A stretch of 18,515 nucleotides of DNA. Source: Flavobacteriales bacterium UBA6165. GTDB taxonomy: Bacteria > Bacteroidota > Bacteroidia > Flavobacteriales_D > Crocinitomicaceae. Below the pieces are notes generated by a model that was not told where the DNA came from, made no database searches, and saw nothing but the letters and a program-made list of their open reading frames with translations. Both the position numbers and the translations under genes were made by a program. The stretch is taken from NCBI GenBank assembly GCA_002422285.1, contig DIUF01000113.1, forward strand, positions 2,280 through 20,794, read 5' to 3'. Positions 1 to 7,383 of the stretch are shown here, piece after piece. Each line of letters opens with the position of its first letter. The stretch's first letter is position 1.

Positions 1-2435
1 GAGAGTGTTGTAGCGGGCTGACCGAGCTTAATATAACCCATACCTACCGAGTTAAGTGTTTCAAGAATTCTGGACATTTTGGGAATGTTTTTAAAGAATT
101 CCGATGCATCCTCAATGGTCATTTCAAGCACGTCATAAATAGATTTTCCTTTGTAGCGAACTTCTAGCGTATCTTGCGTATACCGTTTGCCCAAACAAGT
201 TTCACAATCCACCAGCACATCTGGCAAGAAGTTCATTTCCACAACACGAACACCAGCACCTTGACAGGATTCACAACGTCCACCTTTTACGTTAAACGAA
301 AAAGTGCCTGGCTTATAACCCCGAATTTGTGCCTCAGGCAATTGTGCAAAAAGTGTGCGGATTTCATCGAACAATTTAGTATAAGTCGCTGGATTTGAAC
401 GGGGTGTCCTTCCGATGGGCGACTGATCAATGTCGATAACTTTATCGATATGCTCCAAACCTTGCACTTTTACGTATGGCATAACAGGCCTTATCCCGTG
501 ATGGAGTTCATTTACCAAAATCGGATAAAGCGTGTGGTTAATCAAGGTTGATTTTCCGCTGCCAGAAACGCCTGTGACACATGTGAAAGTCCCTAAAGGA
601 ATATTCAAATCAACGTTTTTCAGATTGTTTCCTGATGCTCCAATTAGCTTGAATTGTTTTCCATTGCCCTTTCTGCGTTTCTGTGGCACAGCAATTTTCC
701 GTATCTCTTTGATATAATCAGCTGTAAGTGAATTGGCATTCAATATATCCTGATATGTTCCTGAAGCAACAATTTCTCCTCCATGCACACCAGCACCAGG
801 ACCAATATCAACCACAAAATCAGCAGCAAGCATCATATCTTTGTCGTGTTCAACAACCAAAACCGAATTGCCAGCATCTCGTAATTTGAGCAGCGAATCG
901 ATCAAACGAGAATTATCTCTTTGATGTAAACCAATGCTCGGTTCATCAAGAATATATAGCACATTGACCAACTCTGAACCTATTTGCGTCGCCAATCGGA
1001 TTCGCTGTGCCTCTCCCCCACTCAAAGAACGCGCTGCCCTGTTCATGGTGAGGTAATTCAAACCAACTTGGAGAATAAATCCAATGCGCGATTTCAGTTC
1101 TTTGATAATATCTTTGGCTATAATGGATTGGGCTTCGGAAAAATTGACTTCTAAATTCTGGACCCAATTATTGAGTTCAACAAAATCCATATCTACCAAT
1201 TCACCAATATGTTTTTCGTTGATTTTGAAGTAGTACGCCTCCTTTCTCAAACGATGTCCACCACAAGAATGACATAGTTTTTTATTCATAAAACTCTGTG
1301 CCCAGCGTCTAATTGGGGCAGATGGATTCTCTTCAAATTGACGTTGCACAAAATTACCAATGCCCTCAAAATCATCGTTGCCATCGAGCATGTCATTGAT
1401 TAAGTTTTCAGGTATGTCTTTGATTGGCGTTTCCAAGTTGAAATCGGGAGCCAAAATCTTTTCAATTTTCGTCAAGATATAAGGTGTTTTCAAATCACCA
1501 AGCGGCAAAATAGCGCCTTTCTTAATGCTTTTAGCTGGGTCGGGAATAATCTTTTCAAAGTCTACCTCAGAGACTGTTCCCAATCCACTGCAAACTTGAC
1601 AAGCGCCGTATGGTGAGTTGAAAGAAAACAAATTCGGTTCAGGGTCAGGATAAGATATTCCGGTCGTTGGGCACATCAAAAAGCGACTGAAAAATTTTTC
1701 TTGCTCCGTATCGGGATGAAGAAAAACCAATGTTCCTTCCCCAAATTTCATGGCTTGTGCAATAGATTCCGACAGACGTTGATTGTCCTTTTTATCAACC
1801 ACCACGCGATCAATCACAATATCGATGTCGTGTATTTTAAACCTATCCAATCGAAGATCCGCGCTAATATTGACAATCTCTCCATCAACTCGAACTTTAG
1901 AAAAGCCCCATTTTTGAATTTGTTGAAACAACTCTCGATAATGACCTTTGCGCCCACGCACTTTTGGAGCAAGAACAATCATTTTTTCTCCATCGAACTC
2001 ATCAAGAATCAAATTTAACAATTGTTCATCACTAAACTTTACCATGGCCTCACCTGTGTTGTATGAAAAAGCGGTGGATACACGTGCATACAACAATCGG
2101 ATGAAGTCGTAAATTTCAGTGATGGTGCCCACGGTTGACCTCGGATTTTTAGACACCGTTTTTTGCTCAATAGAAATTACTGGACTCAATCCCTCAATTT
2201 TATCGACGTCTGGTCGCTCTAAACCGCCTAAAAACTGACGGGCATAACTTGAAAAGGTCTCCATATAGCGGCGCTGGCCTTCGGCAAAAATGGTGTCAAA
2301 TGCAAGAGAGCTTTTGCCGCTTCCAGACAGCCCAGTAAAAACAACCAATTTGTTTCGCGGAATGGTTAAATCAATGTTCTTTAGGTTGTGTTCGCGCGCG
2401 CCGAAAATCTGTATGTTGTCTAATCCGTCTGACAT
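1..2435 (-). CDS. uvrA: UvrA, excinuclease ABC subunit A (3' end cut by window edge)
   Basis: DNA damage-recognition ATPase of nucleotide excision repair; it acts with UvrB and UvrC in the cytoplasm. About 811 residues are visible in one open frame, against roughly 940 for the family, so about 130 C-terminal residues lie beyond position 1. Visible motifs are: first Walker A GLSGSGKSS at residues 35-43; first zinc module with cysteine pairs C279/C282 and C388/C391; first ABC signature LSGGEAQR at 471-478, followed by the ILDEPSIGLHQRD Walker B/D-loop; second Walker A GVSGSGKST at about 622-630; and second zinc finger C721, C724, C744, C747. The visible part ends at YIKLGQPATTL, just before the second signature. 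The ATG at 2433-2435 gives the usual MSDGLDNIQIFGAREHNLKN-type start. It lies 38 nt after the wecA-like stop, so the two are probably co-transcribed. No frameshift was seen. Confidence 0.97.
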   Translation of the reverse strand, partial: MSDGLDNIQIFGAREHNLKNIDLTIPRNKLVVFTGLSGSGKSSLAFDTIFAEGQRRYMETFSSYARQFLGGLERPDVDKIEGLSPVISIEQKTVSKNPRSTVGTITEIYDFIRLLYARVSTAFSYNTGEAMVKFSDEQLLNLILDEFDGEKMIVLAPKVRGRKGHYRELFQQIQKWGFSKVRVDGEIVNISADLRLDRFKIHDIDIVIDRVVVDKKDNQRLSESIAQAMKFGEGTLVFLHPDTEQEKFFSRFLMCPTTGISYPDPEPNLFSFNSPYGACQVCSGLGTVSEVDFEKIIPDPAKSIKKGAILPLGDLKTPYILTKIEKILAPDFNLETPIKDIPENLINDMLDGNDDFEGIGNFVQRQFEENPSAPIRRWAQSFMNKKLCHSCGGHRLRKEAYYFKINEKHIGELVDMDFVELNNWVQNLEVNFSEAQSIIAKDIIKELKSRIGFILQVGLNYLTMNRAARSLSGGEAQRIRLATQIGSELVNVLYILDEPSIGLHQRDNSRLIDSLLKLRDAGNSVLVVEHDKDMMLAADFVVDIGPGAGVHGGEIVASGTYQDILNANSLTADYIKEIRKIAVPQKRRKGNGKQFKLIGASGNNLKNVDLNIPLGTFTCVTGVSGSGKSTLINHTLYPILVNELHHGIRPVMPYVKVQGLEHIDKVIDIDQSPIGRTPRSNPATYTKLFDEIRTLFAQLPEAQIRGYKPGTFSFNVKGGRCESCQGAGVRVVEMNFLPDVLVDCETCLGKRYTQDTLEVRYKGKSIYDVLEMTIEDASEFFKNIPKMSRILETLNSVGMGYIKLGQPATTL

Positions 2436-2473
2436 AATTTGTATGAATTGCCTCAGAAAAACGCGCTGAGTGC

Positions 2474-3550
2474 TTAATTGTTTGGCTTAGACTTAGATTC
2501 GGGGGCCTTGTATTTTATTGTGATGCGATAAATCCAAAAAAATACACCAAAAAAATACAAGAGGCCTAGCGGTAAGGGCCATATCACGTTAATGGAAACC
2601 AAATAGACAAAAATTACAGCGAGAGAAGTACTAACCAATCCCAATAAAGCGAAAACACGCCCAACTTGATTGTCTTTTAAACCTTTATAAACCAAATGAT
2701 GTGTAGTATGATCCTTTCCGCCAACCATAGGCGACTGACCGCGTTTTATACGATTGATGATTACCGTGAGCGTGTCAATAGCCGCGGGTGTGAAGGCCAC
2801 CAAACAAATGATAAAGCCCAACCAACGGTGATTTTCAAAAGACGTTCCTACTCGCCAGAGAGAGTCAATAGAGGCATAAGCCAAATACAAACCTATGAAT
2901 TGACTACCAGTATCGCCCATAAATATTTTAGAAGGGTGCCAATTGTAATACAAAAACCCAATCAAGGTGCCAATAATCGCAACGTTCATCTTCAAATCGA
3001 AACTTGATTCGTTCATAATTAACAAACCAGCACATGCAGCAAGAAGAATAAAAATCGAAACCGTAGTCGTTATGCCGTCCATATTGTCGAGCATATTCAG
3101 AGAATTCATAAGTGCCACAACCCAAATAATTGTAATGATAACATCAACAATAGGTATGTGTGAAAAGGGAATTGTAGTACCGGTTATTGCGATAATAAAA
3201 CCCGACAGAATTTGTCCAGAAAGCTTGATGAGTGGTTTGGTATTGAAAGTGTCATCCATAAAACCAACCAATGTTGCAACCAAAACTGCGGCAAAAAATC
3301 CAATAATCTTGATATTTTTTGTTGCCAAATCAACGTATCCAAATACCAAAAGTAGCGTGATAAAGGACAACAAGAATCCGATGAAAAAGGATATACCTCC
3401 AATTGATGGCTTAGCCTGAGAGCTCCAGCGAATGGTAAATTCTTGATGACTTCTAATGCCTAAGTTTCTTGAAAACCTGAGCAATAATCCGTTGACCACC
3501 ATGGACAGGAAAATATTGAGAATTAGAATTACGAGTAGATATAAATACAT
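2474..3550 (-). CDS. WecA/TagO-type undecaprenyl-phosphate sugar-1-phosphate transferase (MraY family)
   Basis: Glycosyltransferase family 4 integral membrane enzyme. Family members move a HexNAc-1-phosphate, typically GlcNAc-1-P from UDP-GlcNAc, onto undecaprenyl phosphate, the first committed step of O-antigen, capsule or wall glycopolymer synthesis. The 358-residue protein has about ten hydrophobic segments. Family motifs are present in order: DD at 99-100 (GFMDDTFN), NMLDNMDGI at 152-160, FMGDTGS at 210-216, and the cytoplasmic loop with DT at 259-260 and the HTTHHL histidine motif at 281-286. The short HxxHH loop and absence of MraY-specific features favour WecA/TagO over MraY, but the exact sugar cannot be read from the sequence. 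It starts 3 nt after the rfbC stop, so the two are surely one transcription unit, and it is followed by uvrA. Confidence 0.9.
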   Translation of the reverse strand: MYLYLLVILILNIFLSMVVNGLLLRFSRNLGIRSHQEFTIRWSSQAKPSIGGISFFIGFLLSFITLLLVFGYVDLATKNIKIIGFFAAVLVATLVGFMDDTFNTKPLIKLSGQILSGFIIAITGTTIPFSHIPIVDVIITIIWVVALMNSLNMLDNMDGITTTVSIFILLAACAGLLIMNESSFDLKMNVAIIGTLIGFLYYNWHPSKIFMGDTGSQFIGLYLAYASIDSLWRVGTSFENHRWLGFIICLVAFTPAAIDTLTVIINRIKRGQSPMVGGKDHTTHHLVYKGLKDNQVGRVFALLGLVSTSLAVIFVYLVSINVIWPLPLGLLYFFGVFFWIYRITIKYKAPESKSKPNN

Positions 3551-3553
3551 TTT

Positions 3554-4102
3554 TTAAGAGAAAGGTGATGCAAAAGTAACAAAAGTATCCAAGCTACTGT
3601 CCCTTTTGGATACCAATGGATTATCAAAGTCCCACTGAATATTCAAATCTGCATCATTCCATAGAATTCCAAGTTCATGTTCAGGGCTGTAATAATTGGT
3701 ACATTTGTATTGAAAAATCGTATTATCTTCCAAAGTCAAAAATCCATGAGCAAATCCTGGTGGAACAAAAAATTGACGTTTGTTTTCTGCGGAAAGCCTT
3801 ATCATTTGATGTTTCCCATAAGTTGGTGATGACTTGCGTATATCCACAGCTACATCGACAACAGCACCCTGCACAACGCGCACCAATTTTCCTTGTGCCA
3901 TCGGTGGTTTTTGTAGATGTAACCCTCTTAAAACACCACGCGATGATTTGGATTCATTGTCTTGCACAAATGGCTCAGTGAAACCTGTCTTTTCTGTAAA
4001 AATATCTTGACGGAAACTTTCAAAAAAGTAGCCCCGGTCATCTCCATGAATGGTTGGTTCAATAATCCAAAGTCCTTCAATATCTCCAGGAATATACTGC
4101 AT
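3554..4102 (-). CDS. rfbC: dTDP-4-dehydrorhamnose 3,5-epimerase (RmlC)
   Basis: Cupin-fold epimerase, third step of dTDP-L-rhamnose synthesis in the cytoplasm. From the chosen start it has 182 residues, normal for the family. Diagnostic pieces are IIEPTIHGDDRGYFFESF near the N-terminus, RGVLRGLHLQ with catalytic His62, the GKLVRVVQGAVVDVAVDIR strand, VPPGFAHGFLTL, and QYKCTNYYSPEHE with the conserved Tyr132. The frame is also open from an upstream ATG at 4126, which would add eight residues and overlap prfB by 23 nt. The ATG at 4100-4102, one nucleotide past the prfB stop, fits the family N-terminus better (MQYIPGDIEGLW). No Shine-Dalgarno sequence decides the start. rmlA, rmlB and rmlD are not in the window. 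The tight link to the downstream wecA-like gene points to surface glycan synthesis. Confidence 0.93.
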   Translation of the reverse strand: MQYIPGDIEGLWIIEPTIHGDDRGYFFESFRQDIFTEKTGFTEPFVQDNESKSSRGVLRGLHLQKPPMAQGKLVRVVQGAVVDVAVDIRKSSPTYGKHQMIRLSAENKRQFFVPPGFAHGFLTLEDNTIFQYKCTNYYSPEHELGILWNDADLNIQWDFDNPLVSKRDSSLDTFVTFASPFS

Positions 4103-4103
4103 A

Positions 4104-5201
4104 TTAGTCGTTTGTTTTATCGCCATACATCATTAGGAAAACCTTCAAAAATGCGTCTATTTCCCCGTCCATTACGGCATCTACATTGCCAGTTTCATGA
4201 CCTGTGCGCACATCTTTAACCAGTTTATAAGGATGCATCACATAATTTCTGATTTGTGAGCCCCATTCTATTTTTTTCTTGCCAGCTTCAATTTCACTGC
4301 GTTTCTCCATTCGTGCACGCAACTCCAATTCATACAACTGAGATTTCAGCAACTGAATGGCTTTCTCTTTGTTGCCCAATTGCGAACGCGTTTCTGAATT
4401 TTCAATGATGATACCCGATGGCGCATGACGTAAACGAACGGCCGTTTCAACCTTGTTTACATTTTGACCTCCTTTTCCACCTGAGCGGAAAGTCTCAAAT
4501 GTGATGTCTGCCGGATTGATTTGAATATCTATGGTATCATCAACTAGAGGATAAACATATACAGAGGCAAATGATGTATGGCGTTTTGCATTAGAGTCGA
4601 AAGGAGAAATACGCACCAAACGATGAACACCATTTTCGCCTTTCAAATAACCGAAAGCAAAATCTCCCTCAAATTCCAAAGACACTGTTTTGATGCCCGC
4701 AACATCGCCTTCTTGGTAGTTTATTTCTTTTACTTTATAGCCGTTTTTCTGTCCCCACATCAAATACATACGCATCAGCATAGCCGCCCAATCGCAGCTT
4801 TCAGTACCTCCAGCTCCAGCGGTAATTTGAAGAACAGCACTCAATTTATCTTCCTCACTTGAAAGCATGTTCTTGAGTTCCAATTCTTCAGCACCAGACT
4901 GAATTATGGAAAAATGGGTATTTACTTCATCCTCAGAATATGCTCCTTCTTTAAAAAACTCGAGCATTACTTCAAAATCGTCGCAGGCTTGAATCAGTTT
5001 GTCATACCCTTCCACCCAAAATTTTAATTCGCGAATGCCCTTCAATATTTCTTCGGCTTTTTTGGGGTCATCCCAAAAACCCGGGTCTTGTGTGCGGATA
5101 TCTTCTTCATTAATTTGACGACGCTTTTCATCAATCGATAAGTACGCGCGCATTTTTTCTAATCGCTGCGTTATTTCTTTGAATTGTTCTTGCGTAATCA
5201 T
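4104..5201 (-). CDS. prfB: Peptide chain release factor 2, encoded in a single frame
   Basis: Class I release factor that recognises UGA and UAA on the ribosome. The 365-residue protein has the RF2-specific anticodon-like tripeptide SPF at 199-201 (VRISPFDSNAKRHTS) and the peptidyl-hydrolysis GGQ at 244-246 in RSGGKGGQNVNKVE; the GGQ glutamine is the usual PrmC methylation target. The C-terminal WGSQIRNYVMHPY..KDVRTGHETGN block is typical. The ORF is continuous through the place where many prfB genes carry an in-frame UGA and a +1 shift: around residues 19-25 the codons read A-Y-L-S-I-D-E with no CTTTGA. The ATG at 5199-5201 is preceded by an exact TAACTTTG box five bases upstream. gldH ends 55 nt upstream and rfbC begins immediately downstream. 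Confidence 0.97.
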   Translation of the reverse strand: MITQEQFKEITQRLEKMRAYLSIDEKRRQINEEDIRTQDPGFWDDPKKAEEILKGIRELKFWVEGYDKLIQACDDFEVMLEFFKEGAYSEDEVNTHFSIIQSGAEELELKNMLSSEEDKLSAVLQITAGAGGTESCDWAAMLMRMYLMWGQKNGYKVKEINYQEGDVAGIKTVSLEFEGDFAFGYLKGENGVHRLVRISPFDSNAKRHTSFASVYVYPLVDDTIDIQINPADITFETFRSGGKGGQNVNKVETAVRLRHAPSGIIIENSETRSQLGNKEKAIQLLKSQLYELELRARMEKRSEIEAGKKKIEWGSQIRNYVMHPYKLVKDVRTGHETGNVDAVMDGEIDAFLKVFLMMYGDKTND

Positions 5202-5206
5202 CGCTG

Positions 5207-5214
5207 CAAAGTTA
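5207..5214 (-). promoter_or_regulatory. Candidate -7 promoter box TAACTTTG for prfB
   Basis: On the minus strand TAACTTTG matches the Bacteroidota -7 consensus TAnnTTTG exactly and sits five bases before the prfB ATG, in the 55-bp gap after gldH. A T-rich stretch lies about 21 bp upstream, where a -33 element would be, but it is not a clear TTG. If used, the transcript would start at or almost at the start codon. Confidence 0.5.
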
Positions 5215-5256
5215 TCAGATTATTGGGGTTAGCTGAAAAAACAGGAAAGATTGCGG

Positions 5257-5736
5257 TCAATTATTAGAAAAATCGACAAGTAAAGTCATATCTAATACAC
5301 CACGCAATTCGGGATTCATTACGGCATGTTCCATTCGGATACTGTGCTTGCCTAAAGTTTCAAAACGATGTTTAAAAGCAAAAACACCCGTAAAAGTATA
5401 AGTCGAGCCGCTTTTTTTTCCAAGCCATCGACCGCGTTCGTCAAAAACTTGAAGATTGATTGTGTCTGTGGATACCGATCCTTCAGGTCGTGTTGTATGC
5501 ATCAAGATCCAAATGTTTTGAAAGTCATAGTCATTGTTCAAACGAAGCACAAAAGACAAATCATATAATCCTGCGGAATCTTGAATATCAAAAGAGAAAA
5601 CTGGTTGTTCACCAGCACCCCAAACACCATCCGAAAATAGATGTGTTTCAGAATAATACGGCGCTTTTTTGCAAGCCGAGAGGCTCACAAGCAGTATAAA
5701 TGCCGCAATTATGTATTTATTCACCTTTGTCACCAT
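5257..5736 (-). CDS. gldH: Gliding motility lipoprotein GldH
   Basis: Outer-membrane-associated lipoprotein of the Bacteroidota gliding/T9SS machinery, needed for gliding in Flavobacterium; its biochemical role is not known. From the ATG at 5734-5736 the protein is 159 residues with a textbook lipoprotein signal: MVTKVNKY, a hydrophobic core, and the lipobox SLSAC with the lipidated Cys at residue 22. The mature part matches GldH: a YYSETHLF-like start, SFDIQDSAGLYDLSFVLRLN, a YDFQNIW(I)..TT strand, LQVFDERGRWLGKKSG, and HSIRMEHAVMNPELRGVLDM near the end. The frame is open up to an ATG at 5817, but that longer start would bury the signal peptide behind 27 residues antagonistic to export, so it was not chosen. 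The chosen start overlaps the 3' end of ricT by 20 nt, implying translational coupling. Confidence 0.85.
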   Translation of the reverse strand: MVTKVNKYIIAAFILLVSLSACKKAPYYSETHLFSDGVWGAGEQPVFSFDIQDSAGLYDLSFVLRLNNDYDFQNIWILMHTTRPEGSVSTDTINLQVFDERGRWLGKKSGSTYTFTGVFAFKHRFETLGKHSIRMEHAVMNPELRGVLDMTLLVDFSNN

Positions 5737-7216
5737 TGCTTTGTTCACCCCTGTTTGTTGGTTTTCTTCTCTTATTTCTATTGCGAGAGGACTTATTTGG
5801 GTTGGATTCACCATCATTCTCAGCCTTCCCTTGAGGGGCTTGCTGCTGTGGATTCTTAGATTCAGGTCGTGGATTGCTTACTTTTTGAGGATTATCACCA
5901 CGCGGTTCGTTACGCGATTGTTGCCTGTTGTCTTGACCTTCTTGGCCAGTTGGCTTAGCATGTTCCTGTCTTTTTGGTCGCTGCGCCTGAGGGTTTTGTT
6001 TTTTATTTTCGGACAAAGCGTCTTGCTTTTCACGAGGCTGTTGAATGGCCTGATTAGATTGTGCATTTTGCAAACCAGAACTCGGCTTTTTCTTTTTCTT
6101 CTTTTTCTTCTTAAAAGTGTCGTCAAAGCGATCCAAACTGTCTTGACCAACAACATTGGTGTAATCTTGCACCACAACTGGCTTTTCTTCTTCGAAATCT
6201 TTCAGATCTACAGGTTTTTCACCCGCCTTATTCATAGCAATTACCTCTTTGGCTCGCTCTGGAGAAATCATCACCATTGAATTACCACCAAACTCTTTGT
6301 CGTTAGATTCTTGTAAATACCACAATTGACGTTTAAAAACATCCGTCTTGATATGAAAAGCACGCCCTTTTTGGGTTTGTAGTTTTACATCAGTAGAAGG
6401 AAAGTCTTTGATTGCTTCAACATACATGTCGAGCTCATAATTCAAGCAACACTTGAGTTTACCACACTGCCCAGCTAATTTTTGTGGATTCAAGGATAAT
6501 TGTTGATAACGTGCCGCACTTGTCGAGACCGAACGGAAATCCGTAAGCCAAGTAGAACAACACAATTCGCGACCACAAGAGCCAATGCCACCAAGACGAG
6601 AAGCCTCTTGACGAGAACCAATTTGTCGCATTTCTATTTTTACTTTGAAATCGCTCGCCATCACGCGGATCAACTCTCGAAAATCCACCCTGCTTTCCGC
6701 AGTGTAATAAAAAGATGCTTTTGTTTTGTCAGCTTGATATTCAACGTCTGAAATTTTCATATCCAAGCCGGAAGCAATTGCATGCTTTCGTGCTTTATGC
6801 ATGGTTTCAAATTCCAAAGACCTAGCTTCTTTCCAGATATCCAAATCTTCTTGAGTAGCTTTTCTTAATATAGCTCTGGCCTCGTGAGGCTTAAAATCAG
6901 GTGCTTTTTTATTCAGCTGGATGCGAACCAAATCGCCGACAATGGATACTATACCGATATCGAAGCCTGGAGCGGCATCAACTACAACCGCGTCACCCAC
7001 ATGTAGGTTTTGCGAATCATTGTATCGGAAAAATCCTTTTCTACTATTTTTGAAGCGAACTTCAACAATGTCGTACATTTTTTGGCCGTTAGGTAAAGCC
7101 ATGTTCGACAACCAGTTGAAAACGCCTAGTTTATCACATCCACCTGAACTACAAGTACCGTTGTTTTTACATCCACGAGGAACGCCACCAGAGTTGGAGC
7201 AGTTCGCACATCCCAT
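5717..7216 (-). CDS. ricT: RicT/YaaT-family PSP1-domain protein with long basic disordered tail
   Basis: Homologue of Bacillus RicT, part of the RicA-RicF-RicT complex that binds iron-sulfur clusters and affects RNA processing there; the role in Bacteroidota is not established. The 499-residue protein opens with a cysteine-rich segment (Cys 3, 6, 16, 22, 27). The PSP1 core spans roughly residues 50-270, including YYTAESRVDFRELIR and the cysteine clusters C214/C219/C220 (GSCGRELCCSTWL) and C251/C256/C257 (GQCGKLKCCLNYE), the expected cluster-binding residues. From about 345 on it becomes low complexity: nine consecutive lysines at 369-377, then about 120 residues rich in Q, N, K, R, P and G, ending RNKRRKPTNRGEQSNGDKGE. 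This tail is absent from the roughly 275-residue Bacillus protein. gldH starts inside its last codons. Confidence 0.9.
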   Translation of the reverse strand: MGCANCSNSGGVPRGCKNNGTCSSGGCDKLGVFNWLSNMALPNGQKMYDIVEVRFKNSRKGFFRYNDSQNLHVGDAVVVDAAPGFDIGIVSIVGDLVRIQLNKKAPDFKPHEARAILRKATQEDLDIWKEARSLEFETMHKARKHAIASGLDMKISDVEYQADKTKASFYYTAESRVDFRELIRVMASDFKVKIEMRQIGSRQEASRLGGIGSCGRELCCSTWLTDFRSVSTSAARYQQLSLNPQKLAGQCGKLKCCLNYELDMYVEAIKDFPSTDVKLQTQKGRAFHIKTDVFKRQLWYLQESNDKEFGGNSMVMISPERAKEVIAMNKAGEKPVDLKDFEEEKPVVVQDYTNVVGQDSLDRFDDTFKKKKKKKKKPSSGLQNAQSNQAIQQPREKQDALSENKKQNPQAQRPKRQEHAKPTGQEGQDNRQQSRNEPRGDNPQKVSNPRPESKNPQQQAPQGKAENDGESNPNKSSRNRNKRRKPTNRGEQSNGDKGE

Positions 7217-7383
7217 AGTTCAAATTTTGGTGTAAAATTAAGAAAAAATGTAGACGGAAAATTGCGAATTAAAAATGATTTTGAACTCGTTTTTTCAAAA
7301 CCGTATGAGGAGGGAAGTGACAGAAGTTAAATTATGCCTAAAGTTTGCGAAACGAAATATGCATATGCCATTAAAACAAGCGA
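7217..7383. other. 167-bp gap between hutI and ricT
   Basis: AT-rich spacer. It contains a perfect 7-bp inverted repeat (TTTTGAA at 7279-7285, TTCAAAA at 7294-7300). On the minus strand this is followed only by a broken T stretch, so it is at best a weak hutI terminator. Just upstream of ricT, AAAATTTG (minus strand, six bases before the ATG) is a 7-of-8 match to the TAnnTTTG box and may be the ricT promoter. No ORF of note is present. Confidence 0.35.

Noticed and set aside
946..1167. 73-aa minus-strand ORF hinting at a uvrA frameshift
   Set aside because: The true uvrA frame is continuous here (QVGLNYLTMNRAARSLSGGE and onward), so this is a shadow.
2452..2470. CTCAG/CTGAG inverted repeat in the 38-nt gap before uvrA
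   Set aside because: Only a 5-bp stem with a 9-nt loop; too weak for a terminator or a LexA-type operator.
5669..6280. 203-aa plus-strand ORF rich in Leu, Phe and Arg, looking like a membrane protein
   Set aside because: It is antisense to the ricT lysine/glutamine-rich tail and the gldH start; the reverse complement of Lys/Asn/Gln codons yields Leu/Phe/Val, so the hydrophobicity is an artefact.
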